64,000 nt of DNA from Opisthocomus hoazin (Eukaryota > Chordata > Aves > Opisthocomiformes > Opisthocomidae). This document shows positions 37,051 through 48,062 of the stretch, one piece after another (position 1 is the first letter of the stretch; each line of letters opens with the position of its first letter). The notes under the pieces were generated by a model that was given only the letters and a program-made list of their open reading frames with translations, was not told the DNA's origin and searched no databases. The DNA lies in assembly GCF_030867145.1 (NCBI RefSeq), contig NC_134427.1, positions 11,369,001-11,433,000 of the forward strand. The letters are read 5' to 3'. The translations under genes and the position numbers were made by a program.

Positions 37051-37054
37051 CTTA
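37042..37054 (-). promoter_or_regulatory. YY1/TISU-like element over the BRCC3 start codon
   Basis: The minus strand reads TAAGATGGCGGTG, with the ATG of BRCC3 at its centre. AAGATGGCGG is the core of the YY1 site and of TISU, the element that directs initiation on very short 5' UTRs. If used, transcription would start only tens of bases upstream. Confidence 0.55.
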
Positions 37055-37320
37055 CCGCCACCCCCACGTCTTCTCCCACCACCCCGGAAGTAGGCGGGGA
37101 CAAGCCCCACTTCTCCCGCCCACACACAGAAGCAGAACCAATCCCAGAGGGGCTCGCTGGCCCTTCCAGCCAATCGGCTCGGGCAAGGTGCAGCCTGGCT
37201 TCCGGAGAGGCTAGCGGTGCCTCGCAGCGGAAGCGCCGTGTCACCCACGCGAATGGTGGCCCCGCCGTTCCGTGCTGCAGCCGCTGGTCGCGGCGAGGCG
37301 GGGCGGCGGAGCGGAGGAGG

Positions 37321-37384
37321 ACGGGACGGGACGGGACGGGACGGGACGGGACGGGGCGGGGCGGGGCGGGGCGGGGCGGGGCGG
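37321..37384. repeat. Pentanucleotide repeat (ACGGG)7 (GCGGG)5 in the shared promoter
   Basis: Seven perfect ACGGG units are followed by five GCGGG units and a partial one. The plus strand is the G-rich strand, with runs of three and then four G every five bases, so it could form G-quadruplexes. The switch from ACGGG to GCGGG suggests a point change that then spread by slippage. Confidence 0.97.
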
Positions 37385-37439
37385 TGCAGCGCGGCCCGAC
37401 CCGACCCGGCTAGGGGCGGGGCTCCGCTGCGTTCCGGCC

Positions 37440-37549
37440 ATTGGGGCCTGCGAGTCAGCCGGGGGGAAGCTGCGGGGTCAGGGGGGAGAGCGGGGGAAGG
37501 CTTTGCTCGGTGCACACGGCGCTGGCTGTCACCTGGCGCGGGGCTGCAG
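37440..37549 (+). other. Putative shared non-coding first exon of MTCP1/CMC4
   Basis: A strong donor, CTGCAG|GTAGGT, follows 37549 inside the CpG island, on the plus strand and upstream of both genes. No long frame continues usefully from it, so it is probably untranslated. In human, MTCP1 and CMC4 transcripts share a 5' non-coding exon, which fits this layout. The start position is a guess. Confidence 0.5.
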
Positions 37550-37949
37550 GTAGGTCACGGGCGGGCGGACCGAGGGGCCCGGTCCGGCGCCTCCCGCTCC
37601 GCCCGGTGCTGTCTCATGCCGATGGGCGGCCGCCGAGCCCCGCAGGCCCGGCCCAGGTGGGAGGCGGTTGCTATAGAGACGTGCTGCGCCCTCTTCCCGC
37701 CGCGGCGGCCGGGCCTCCTCGGCCCTTCCCGCCTCCCTCCCGCAACCGCCGGCCCGCCGACCGCACCGGTCCCACACCTCCTCCCCATCCTGCCTTCCCC
37801 GTTCCCCTTGTCCACACCTCCCTCCACACCCCCTCCTCGGCCGGCCCTGCACGAGGCCCGACTTCCGCACCCCTCTCCTCGTCCTCCCCTTCCTCTACTG
37901 GGCCCCCCCCCACATTATGTCCAGCTCTTTTTGTCTTGCTGTTTCTTTA

Positions 37950-40900
37950 GATCCTACCAAATCTAGACGTTCCCTCCCCCAACTGCTGGAAAGCCCTGGC
38001 TGGTCAGTGAGCATCTACTACCCCTCAGCAGGTTGGGTAGAGCGGAGAGTGGAGTCACAGACATGCTTGCTCGGGGCGAGTGCTCCGGGCAGACTAGAGT
38101 CCAGACCCCCAGGAAGAAGCTTTAGAGTGCATCAACGTGCTGCTCAACAGCAGACAGCTCATCTGATCCCTGACTTGTTGCAAGATACAGGCTGGGTTTT
38201 TCAGGAAAGCTCAGCTCCCTTTGAGCTCCCTGAAGGCTGCGCACTCTCTGCTAGAAAGCCAGACTGGCTGGTCTTGGTCCAGAAGCTGTGTAGCCGTGTT
38301 ATCACAACCCTGTGCCCAGTTCACTGAGCCTTAGCATTACTTTTTTTTCTTGGCACCTAAATGGCAGCTGAACTCTTCTAACAATCTGACACAGGCCCCT
38401 TTTAAAATAGAAGGTAATAAAGGGTGGAGTTTGTTCAGCATACTGAGCTCTAGCTCTGGGTATGGTCCAAGTGGCAGCTGGAGCAATTTCTTTCACTGTT
38501 TTCATAAGATATTTTAATGTACCCAATTGAAAAGCAAATAAATTGTCTTTACTACAAGATGCAGTCCTTCTCCTGGCAGTTTTCACATTTATTCGTATAA
38601 TATATATATGACTCGGAAATCCACCCAGGTCCCAGAACAGCATTAAACTTCTAAGGCCTGATGCTGAGACGGACAGAGTACCTGCAAGTCTTGTTTCTGT
38701 CCATGGGGACTGGGCTTTAAAACTTCCCAAATCAATACCTTAAACAGCTCAGACTTCTGCAATTATGTTGATGGGAATGTTAAAATCTGTGTCAAAGGGT
38801 GACACTGAAATCCTGCAGATTTAAGCTGATTGTTTTGTTGTTGGACATGGTGCTTTTTTTAATAGATTATGAAGCAAGCAATATAAGAAACAGGTTTCAT
38901 AACTTGTTTTGAATATAAGTAAGCTTACTTTTCCTTTCACCCATATCTTCCTGCAGGCTTTTTTATTGCTTTCTGATAAAATCTGCACAAACAGGAATTG
39001 TATAGGTTTTTCCCTACTTAAAGTTTCAGATGCAAGTGTCTAAGCGCATCCTTTTTCAAATCTGCGGTTTCTTTTGTATGTTTGAGTACTAAAGACAGAC
39101 CTGTCTTACTTCAAACCCAATTGATGGTTTTGCCTGACCTCAGAATTTTAGTTGTGGCACTAACTGGACGCCTTCGTAACAGTCTTATAGACTGTTGAAA
39201 AGAAAGGCCAGACTAGGCCTTCGAACTTTGGCAAAGGAACTTGGAGCTATGGAGTTCAGAGGAAGTTTGGGACAAATTAGTGAGGCAAAGGGTGAAAACA
39301 CGTTAACCACTGCCCATTCTGCACAGTGTCCTCTGCATGAGACCGTGTTCTGTCGGTCCTGTACCTATCACTACTACCATGTTCATACACAATAAACACA
39401 AACATACATGTTGTGCTTTAGTCCTCCTACCTGTATTTCAGCAAGACTGAACTAGGCTAGTATTTGGATAGGAGACCTTCCAGGAGAGTTTACTTGGTGT
39501 AGGAAATAGCATTCACTTACTGAGTAACATTTTTCCAATACTGAAGTCAGTCTTGAGTCTTCTGGTTCTGGGGATGATGAGCTGTAGAAATTCCAGCTTT
39601 GAATGGAATAAAAGCAAGTTTTTGAGCATTTTTGGTCATGATGGAGCTTTTGACAGTTTACTGGAGAGTAGGAAAGTATCCTGGCCGAATTCCAGCTTGG
39701 GTGATTACATTCAGCTGACTGAAAATGAGCAGTGGTGATTGCTGCATTTCATTGTTGGGCAAAGTGATTTCCACACATGGGTTTAAATCTGTAAAGTAAC
39801 TTAGGGTAAAGTAGAATGAAAAGGACTTAGAGAAATGTCCCTTTAACCCTCATAGCTTATTCTTGAAGGCCTTATCAGGCTTGTCAGTCTGCTGTCACAT
39901 TCCTCTAAATGCCAGTGATCCAGCTGCTGGGGCATTGCTTGGAATGGCTGTACCACATCACAGAATGGTCTTCTGAACAGTGGTGTTTTTTATAGTGCAC
40001 ATACATATTCCCAAACGTCAAGCAAGGAAACAAACGAAAGGGGAAAAAAAAGAATAAAAGAACATTTAAAGTTTTCTTTGTTAGAAATTAAAATACTGTG
40101 ACAGTGCTCTTCAGGCTGGTCCATGATTGGTGTTCCATTTTCAAAAAGGCTATTTGATCATTTGCTTCAAAAAGGTAGAGAAGCACTGATACAGAAGGCA
40201 GCATGGAAGTGTGTTTCCTGTTGTATATGTACTCCAATGTATAACAATTTTTTTCTCTCCCTGACTTTCCCTACTTTATTTTGTACCCAGATTTTCTTGC
40301 TCCTGTCTGAAATACACCCTATAACTTTACAAATTTTCAGAAGACCACTGTGTTTCACTGGGATAGGAGTGTTGCATCTGCTTCATAGCAGAAGGATGTT
40401 ATATGTATTACAGCTTAATTCTGTTCTACTTTAAACCTAGATAAAGAATGAAGACTGTCTGTACCATTTTGATTACCTCTTCTAGGGTCCAAAGAGAGAG
40501 TCATTTCCCCTGACCTTCATTTGCTAATGGCTCAGCTTGATCTAACTGGTATACAGATAAACTTGCTGTTAAACAAAAATTCCAATAGGAAGAACCACCT
40601 CAATGTCCAAAATTCCTTTGTCCCTGCTGGTGTCGGTGGCTCTCTGTAACCATCTAAAAGCTGAACTACGTGAAGTCACGAGAGCTGTTCACGAGAAGCT
40701 TGTATATGAATGGACAATGCTGCCATCCTCTTGAGAGATGAGACGAAGGACCCTTCACAATGACAGCTCTGCAAGTTCCAAATATGAGAGTCATGCACAT
40801 GGAGTTTCATGCTTTGTCTCCAGAGAGATCTTCGTTCTTGTTAAACTAATTTCACCTCTTGTCAGAAGTTTTGCTTTTGGGATTTAGACCATCATGGGCC

Positions 40901-41309
40901 ACGGAACTCCTGTGTAAATCACTTCTTTCTTTTTTTTTCCTATTTTACATAAAGACTGTTAATAGGACTGTTAGTGGAATAAGCAAAGCCAGTATTCACA
41001 GGGTTTAACTTTGTACCAATAGCACCTTTTGCCCCAGAATGCCTTACAAACACCATGCAGCACCCATGTCCCAGTGTACAACTTATCATGAAATTTCTGT
41101 TCACTTAGGCACCACCTTAGTTTTCTAAGCTGACTTTTAGGGACATTTCAGCACATAGCATCTCTTACAATAAGTCAGATGCTACCCAGAGGTGCCTTTC
41201 AGGTCTGAGAGCTTTCTCCATGAATGTATTCAGAGCTAAAGAGACCATGCATACATCCTGCAAGTTGATGCCGTCCACCTAACGGGAGCATCCTGAAGTG
41301 ACTGAGGGA
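37950..41309. other. First intron of the MTCP1/CMC4 locus, nothing else seen
   Basis: AT-rich sequence between the CpG island and the MTCP1 coding region. Read on both strands; no exon or element was recognised. The acceptor of the MTCP1 first coding exon is probably near 41202 or 41229, but neither is decisive. Confidence 0.5.
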
Positions 41310-41890
41310 ATGGCAGAAGGAGGGCACGCTGGCACTCCTCCTGTCCGACTGTGGGTGCGACGCATAGGTGTTTACTGCGATGAGCACCGCAAAACGTGGC
41401 TTGTGGCTGCTGAAGAGGCAAGTGTGTTTTGAGCTTCCCAGTGATTGTAGCTTTGCTATTGCAGGTGCCTCTACTGCATTGCCAGTAACTGCCTGCTCTT
41501 TTTGTTACTTTCCCCCAGGAGGAAGGTATGCTGAGGGCTCGGATCCAAAGAGTTCAGGTTCCCCTGGGTGAGGCGCTGCGACCCAGCCAGCTCCCCCCAT
41601 CCCGGCTGCCTCATATGTGGCAGCTGTCCCAGGGTGAGCAGTACAGGGATAGTAACTCTCGCGTTTGGGAGATAGAGCACCATCTCATGGTAAGGATGGT
41701 GGCAACAATAGACCATAGTCATGCCTGTTTGTGAAGTCATTTGAGATCCTTGAGGGACGGCAAGGGACTGTTATTTTGTTGAAGTCCGTTAGCTCAGCCA
41801 CAGTAACTGTAGACGTATTGAACTTTTCCTTGTCACTTACAGCTTGGTGGTGTTGAAGAACTGCTGCTTAAACTCGTGCCTGGTGATTAA
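41310..41890 (+). CDS. MTCP1: MTCP1 (p13), TCL1-family AKT co-activator
   Basis: TCL1-family proteins are small beta-barrels that bind the PH domain of AKT and promote its activation. Coding exons are 41310-41417, 41519-41689 and 41843-41890, giving 108 aa against 107 in human. They align without gaps through the core: RKTWLVAAEE, LRARIQRVQVPLGEALRPS, MWQLSQGEQYRDSNSRVWEI, HHLM and ELLLKLVPGD. The start ATG has G at -3 and +4. The first intron (101 bp) uses a GC donor, GAG|GCAAGT. The second is 153 bp and GT-AG. An AATAAA at 42016-42021 gives a short 3' UTR. All exons are intact, with no sign of decay. Confidence 0.95.
41418..41518 (+). other. MTCP1: GC-AG intron of MTCP1
   Basis: The donor reads GAG|GCAAGT, the standard GC-donor consensus, and the acceptor is TTTCCCCCAG. 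Splicing here gives VAAEE joined to EEGMLRAR, the same length as human VAVVEEETSFLRAR. The nearby GTGTGT at 41422 would break the frame. Confidence 0.88.
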
Positions 41891-42015
41891 TCTGGTATGT
41901 GTAGACCTTACCCCTGCTTTTTACTGTGCTCTGTTTATACCCAGTTATTCTTTAATATGAATTTTTGTCTTTGAGGAGCAGTGGCTCTAGGAAGATGTCA
42001 TTGTTTATTTTGTAC

Positions 42016-42021
42016 AATAAA
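42016..42021 (+). terminator. MTCP1: MTCP1 poly(A) signal
   Basis: AATAAA about 126 bases past the MTCP1 stop codon, preceded by T-rich sequence. Confidence 0.65.
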
Positions 42022-43120
42022 TAATTCCCTCTCCACTGAAATGCAGCCACCTCTGAGGTGGAAGTAGTCAAACAACACACAGCAACACCACACAAGAGTT
42101 TAGGACAGGCAGTGGAGTGTTGTGTCCAAGTGAAATGTCAGGGGGAGTTCTAGATAGGCAGAATGTAATTGCCCCAAGTGGAGTTTGGCCAGGATGCTGG
42201 AAATAATGCCCTAGCGATACTGAAAAGTGCTGTGGGCTGGTGAATTATCAGAAATTTGAAAGGCAGCACCTCCCTAGCTCTGGGCAGGGGCAGGAGCTGA
42301 ACTGTGGCTCAGAGGGAGCTGAAGTCCCACCCCCACTTTCAGTAACAGCGGTGCTTTCCTGTAGAGGTCTCTCATCCAACTGCTAGTACCACCAGTTTTT
42401 GCTTGTCTTTTGGTCTCTCACAGAATATCAGAGTTACGGGTGTCACAGTTGCAGAAAGTCAAACTGAGTGTCTGAAATCCCACTTTCTAGGGATTTGAAC
42501 AAGATGGAGCTGTCCTCCAGTCTATTGGGGGGGAGGGGAGGGTGGTGTCGATTTCCAAGAGACTTTCTCCTGGAACAAAAAAAAAAAGCCCTCCATGTTG
42601 TCTTTCTGGGACATACACAACTAAGGTGTTTTGTTTGGTTGTTTTTTAAATGCCTCTTCCAGCTGCAGTTATATGACTAACACCAAATCCTTGGTTGTGT
42701 AGAGCTCACAGAGAGGGATTTTACACAAATGCACGTTTTAGTATAAGGTCTGGAGGGACAGAACTGTTAAAAATTAGTCAGCCATGTTAATTGGAATCTT
42801 TGCTGGAATCTTTGTGCATCCAGGTGGAAAAGGACACATTTTGACCAGAGAAAAGAGAACGGCCGTCAAGCCTAGCAGTGTAAAACTTCCCATATTCATT
42901 GTCCATGTTATCATTCTTTAGCCAGACGCAGGGAATTCTTGTCTGTGTTGGCAGGCATCTGCAAGCAGCATTAGATGTTTTCTGAACTGTCCATAACAGA
43001 GAGGGAAATTGGGAGCTCTTTAAAGCCTTGGCTTTAAGACAGTGTCTTGCTCTCCCCACCCCACCCCCACATCCCAAAAAGCACATTGTTTCTACAGTAA
43101 ACGTTTTCCTATCATTTTAG
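42022..43120. other. Sequence between MTCP1 and the first CMC4 coding exon
   Basis: No exon or repeat was recognised. It ends in a good acceptor (ATCATTTTAG, 43111-43120) for the CMC4 exon. Confidence 0.5.
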
Positions 43121-43130
43121 TTCTCTGAAC

Positions 43131-46100
43131 ATGTCCCAGAAGGATCCCTGCCAGAAACAAGCCTGTGAAATACAGAAATGCTTGCAAGGTACCAAGTGTC
43201 ATTTTGTCTTTTTGGTGTCTTGATTTCTGGTGGAACTTAGACCTTTTAACTTAACCCTGTTCTCCTTTCACCTTGAGAAGAAAGCAAGCAAGCACATTAG
43301 TATCACCTGGTTGCAAAGCAAACAAAATTATAATGTCTGGTTTTGATAGAATTCCCTTCTCCTTGACTGTAAATAACGAGACACCATTAGTACAAAACAG
43401 CATTTGGAACAATAATATTGTGCTTCTTTCAGAGTGTTCTGGATTCTGGTAGTGAGATCCCATGTGTAGTCTTGGGACTCAGCTGTAGGCGGGGAGAGCT
43501 AGACGTTATAAGAAGCTCTCTTACAGAGTCACTACTGAGGTAGTGGGTGGATTGTATGAGAAGACTGCAGAGCTTCTAGCTCCAGGGGTATTTTGAGAGC
43601 AGGTCAGACAGATGTCTGTCAGGATCGATTTAGGTATATGTGATCTGGCTTCAAGGTATGAGATGGTCTCCCTCTGGAGGCCTTTAACAGCTGTTTTATA
43701 TTAGCTTAGCTAAATATTTGTAGGGGCAAGGGAGTTTATGTGATAATGTGTTTTAGGAGCCTGAGCTGGGGAGAGCAGGCTTGTTACTTGCAGAGGACAA
43801 TATTTTTAAAAGAATTTTGGTTGCTGCTTGGAAAAGGATTTGCCTTATGGAATGAATAAGAGAAAGCATTCCTCTGCACCAAGGCAGCTCAGCCATATGA
43901 GAAAGAGTTCTTCCTAACTCACCTGGTGGAGCCCTTAGCCAGCATGCTCTGAGCTTCATCTGAGAATAACTCATGGTGTTAACCCAGGGGTGACAAGGCA
44001 GGAGGCTAGTGATGCCACAGCTGAAATTAGCTAGGCCAGTTCCACAGCAACTCATTTCTGCCTTTAATTTGTTCGCAGACTGCAAGCAGGTTAGCTAAAA
44101 TATAGCAGGAAGGGAAGAGGGTTCCTGTTGAGGAAGTAGAGGGATGGCTTTGCAGGCTGCAGCAAACATAGTGATTGCAATCTGTGCAGGTAACACAACC
44201 CTGGTGGATGGGGAGAAGCATAGCAGAAGAAGCATCTGGGGAAAAGTAGGGAAAAGTAATACTCATTCGTTGGTAGATGTCTGTCTTTCCCAGGATTGTC
44301 TTTTGGACACTTGTGTTCAGCTCAAAGCAAGGGCTCAAGCAACCCCCTCTACATGTCCCCAACATTTGTCTAGATACTACTTCTTACTGTTCATGGTTTG
44401 GTGCGTTCTCCCTTGAAGAGCTGCCTTGTCCCCCCATAGTAACTGCACTTAAAAGCTAATGTTTGATCCTGTTTTGGTCCTGTCTGTGACAGTGTTCTTT
44501 TTATAACATTCATGGAGGTCATTCCAAGTGTTTTACCTGTGTAGGTTTGTGTACAGACTTGATCTGAATGGTCAAGTGTTAGCAAAGAAGCTCTTTGCTA
44601 CATGCACACTCCACTGTCCACCACTTTAGCTATCATTTTGGAGTGCTGTTGCTGTTCATGTATTACCATGCTGTGGAGTTGTCTGAGTTGCACAGATGAA
44701 GCAGCTGTGTTGACAGACAGCAAAGGAATTTTTCCCTGTAAGAATTAATGCAGTAGAGGATGTATACAGATCCTTAACTGACAAATACGCAGAAATAGTG
44801 TACACAGTGTGGAGGATGGAGGGTGGAAGCAGGACATTTGAGAGATGCTGGCTTTTCAAAGGCTAGTTTTGGCGTGGGTCATTGTTCCAAAAGATTGTGC
44901 CTGCTTCCTCTGTGAGACTTCATGTCCACTGTATATCTTTTTTGTGTTTTGCTGTCCTTTGTATGACTAACTGTTGTGCTTTTCAGGAATGCATCCATGA
45001 CTGATAGCAGGGTGTGCCTGTATGTAACTGTAGTTTTAGAAACACACCTGCACAGGCAGAGAAACAGTTAGGAGAGCCTTGGAGCACTCATCACTGGCAT
45101 GTTATGCCAGAGGGAGCTTAGCCTCCTCTCCAAGGGCCTGCCATGCCTCCTAGGCTGCCAGCTTGCACAAAGCAGTAACATCACCGTAACCTTTTTCTCA
45201 GGAGTGACCTCTGTGCTAGTGTTACAGGTCACTCACCAACCCAGTTAGGGAATTCATAGCCCAGCAATCAGAGTGGGCTGGCTTACTCGTTAACCGGAAG
45301 GTATTCACTGCTTCTTGCTGGGCTCTCCAGTGGGTGCTGTGTTTGCCTCGTGTTGAGTTGCTGTTGCTTCTTTTCGTCTTTTAAAAATCAGTGGTGAGGT
45401 GGGGGTGGGGGTGAGTGCAGCTTTGTAGCGGTTGTGTAACTCATCCAAGGCAGAGCGGGTAGCTCTATACACCGTGCGCTTCTATGCAGACAGGCAGGTA
45501 GTTATTAATTCAAGCTACACACTCAGTCTGCTCACATACCCACAGGGCTTCTCTCTGAGAGCCTGGTGGCCAGCCCTGCGAAGCACTATGGGCTTTGCCA
45601 CCTCAGCCAACAGTGGCAGCCAGCAAAGCACTAGGGCAGAAAGGATACTGGACAAATCACCTGTGTCCTGCAGTGCCTGAACCTGCTGGTGCAGTGAAAT
45701 CTCTCTGAGCCTGAAACAAAGGCAATATGGAGAAATTACAAAGGTGGGAGTAGCTGTGCCATGCAGAGACATGAACCCAGTCATCCCAGCTCAGACTAGG
45801 AGATCGTTTAGCCCGACGTCCCAGCTCTGGCAGTGTTCAAGAGGAGAAGCCTAGGAAGCAAAGTGAGAGGGTGTCAAGTAACTGTTGTGTGGCTAAGGGA
45901 CCTCCTGAGCTAGAGGTGGGACCTTGTGTGGAAGGTGGTTGCGTTACTAGCTCTGTGCAGTTGGATTCAGCTGCTGGCATTTGGCTGAGTGTTCCTGCTA
46001 GTATGCTGCTTGCTTTGGTTACGCTGCAACGCTGCAGCCTGCCCACAACAGGCCACCTCACTGCTTGCTTTTACTAACCCCGCAGAGCTGAAGGGTGCAT

Positions 46101-46707
46101 GTGTCCCTGTTTATAACAAGTCCTCTTTGGATGCTCTTATATTTACACTCAGTTGTAAACCTTATGGTGACATGGCAGCTGGGTTGAAGACCACAGATGG
46201 TAAGATCCAGCTTAAAAGCACACAGGCTAAAGAAAGTAAGAACTGAAGGGCAGCAGTAAGGGAAGCCTCATTCTTACTGTGGTGAGATTTGATAGCTGCA
46301 AAACTGAGGGACTGAAGACGCTCCCATCCACAATGGCAACGCTGCCTTTGCATGGCTTTAGATAGCTGAAACTAAAGTGAGAGATTTATAGAGCAAAGTG
46401 ATGAAATGCTTGTAAGCAGCTCTTGCTTTTCAGAGGAACATGCTGCCCAGCAGCTGAAGGGCTGGGTTAGATGTGTCCCCTTCAGGGACAAAACCCATTC
46501 CCCTCTGCAGACTTAGTGTCTCCTTCTTATTTTCCAGTGAACAACTACGTGGAGTCTAAGTGTGAAACGGTGCTTCAGGAAATGCGGAAGTGCTGCGCCC
46601 GGTATTCCAAGGGCAGATCCATCTGTTGTTCAGGGTTGGAGAAGGAAGAAAGGGAGAGAGAAAAGTTTAAGGTGACTTCAGAAGAAATTCCCCCACCACC
46701 TCAGTAA
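43131..46707 (+). CDS. CMC4: CMC4 (p8MTCP1), twin CX9C mitochondrial protein
   Basis: Small CHCH-type protein of the mitochondrial intermembrane space. Exons: 43121-43188 (ATG at 43131) and 46538-46707 (stop TAA), joined in phase into 75 aa. All six disulfide cysteines of the human p8 structure are present at the same positions: C7, C17, C28, C38, C39 and C50, forming two CX9C pairs (DPCQKQACEIQKC; SKCETVLQEMRKCC). The acidic/lysine-rich tail (EKEEREREKFKVTSEEIPPP) is longer than in human. The 3.3-kb intron shows no recognisable element. The poly(A) signal is at 48018-48023. Confidence 0.96.
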
Positions 46708-48023
46708 TGCAATGCAGCTCCAGCAGGTGCCGGAGCACAGACTCACCTGTGAAGCTCATGTGTTATATCAAGCCTTCTTCAGACTTTCAGGAAAGCCAGA
46801 TTGCTCCTAGAACACACCATCCGGCACACCAAAAAGTATAATGCAGTACCAACAGATAGCCTGGTTAACAGACTTTGTGTACCAAAACATCATCTACATT
46901 GTCTTTGCATCGCATCTGTGTCTGTGAAAAGCCAACTTGATGTTTTTAGAATGCTTACCTTGCTCTAATTCATCCTTGCTCTCAAAATGGAGAACTGGAA
47001 CCAAGTTATTTTGGCTTCTGGAGCGAGAGGTACAGGAAATGAGCTCCGAAGAGTGAGTGAGTTTAAGTGTGACACATGAAACAAGCCCATCTTGACACAG
47101 CAAAGGTATTGCTGCCATCATGCAGTAGTTCCAAACAACATTGCCTGTCCAGTGGTTCAAGCTCAAGAATGGGAATCAGGTCCAGGGATTGTTCTTAGGT
47201 CTTGCGTAGATCACGAGTGACTACAAGTCACTTTGCCCAAGTGCCTCACTTTCCCACTGGACAGACTTTTGGTTACTTTATATTTGAATTGCCTACACGC
47301 TGCTATTTGCATGACAAAGATATTACAGGAACATTATTTCAGGGATTGCTACAGGAATAGGATTTTGTTTTTAAAAAAGCAATATTCATTTGAAAGATCT
47401 GACTGTTGATAAAAAAAAAAAAATCTATAAATTTATGTATAATTGAATACCTTTAAGCAATATGTTATGAAACCAGCATAGTTCAACCCGCTGGTACCCA
47501 GAGACCTGTCACAAAGACCTGGGCTAGATCCAAGAACTGATTTAGGTGCTGCTTACTGAACAAGCAGTTGTAGGCACTTGCTTTCAACACAGCATTCCAG
47601 ACTCCCTCACAAACTGGCTGTGTCTGGACCCCAGGGAGAGATGGCTTTTCAGAAGCTCTCACCCATGCAGCAGTTTCCTGTGACCTGTAGGAAGAGCTCA
47701 GTAGACAGGTTCCTGCATCACCTTTCAGAGCTGCCTAAGTCTATCCTTCCCCTGTAGCAGGAGTCCAGGCACCTCAGTGGGTGCCAAGTCCATTACAGGG
47801 CCTAGGCACCTAAATATCAGACTTCGAACCCACTAGGCCCCTAACTCTGGCATTAGATCTAGCCGTAAAGGACTTTTGTGCTGTGATCAAGTACAACTTA
47901 CTTATGAAATGCAGCTTCTATAAACAGACCACTGTATTCTAGGCACAATAGTTGAGTGTATTGAAGCCTACAAGAGCAAACCATCTGTATTCACTGCTCT
48001 GAAATACCATGATACAAAATAAA
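46708..48023 (+). terminator. CMC4: CMC4 3' UTR ending in AATAAA (48018-48023)
   Basis: About 1.3 kb of 3' UTR by inference. AATAAA at 48018-48023 is followed within 40 bases by TTTGGTTGTTTATTG, a GU-rich downstream element. Confidence 0.55.
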
Positions 48024-48056
48024 TGACTGGAACAAATAGTAGTCTCAGTTTGGTTG

Positions 48057-48062
48057 TTTATT
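48057..48062 (-). terminator. FUNDC2: Candidate distal FUNDC2 poly(A) signal
   Basis: TTTATT on the plus strand is AATAAA on the minus strand. Other minus-strand candidates are at 48581-48586 and 49491-49496. Use of the most distal one would give FUNDC2 a 3' UTR of about 3.7 kb. Confidence 0.4.

Larger units (their letters stand above)
36690..37930. promoter_or_regulatory. Bidirectional CpG-island promoter of BRCC3 and MTCP1/CMC4
   Basis: A long CpG-rich block lies between the BRCC3 start codon (37050, minus) and the putative first exon of MTCP1/CMC4 (donor at 37549, plus). The genes are divergent, so the roughly 500 bases between them must serve both. It includes the pentanucleotide repeat at 37321-37384 and GC boxes. 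No TATA box is evident. Confidence 0.8.

Noticed and set aside
36790-37966. Frames of 207-249 aa across the BRCC3-MTCP1 promoter
   Set aside because: They run through the pentanucleotide repeat and CpG island with no recognisable residues, and overlap the BRCC3 first exon in antisense.
38302-38730. Minus-strand frame of 142 aa
   Set aside because: No family resemblance, no splice partners, and located in the middle of an intron of the opposite gene.
41420-41427. A GT donor three bases past the MTCP1 GC donor
   Set aside because: Using GTGTGT would shift the frame relative to the next exon and lose the gapless alignment with human p13.
43189-46537. Extra coding exons or genes inside the CMC4 intron
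   Set aside because: Short frames only. The two CMC4 exons join in phase and reproduce the full six-cysteine protein without any insert.
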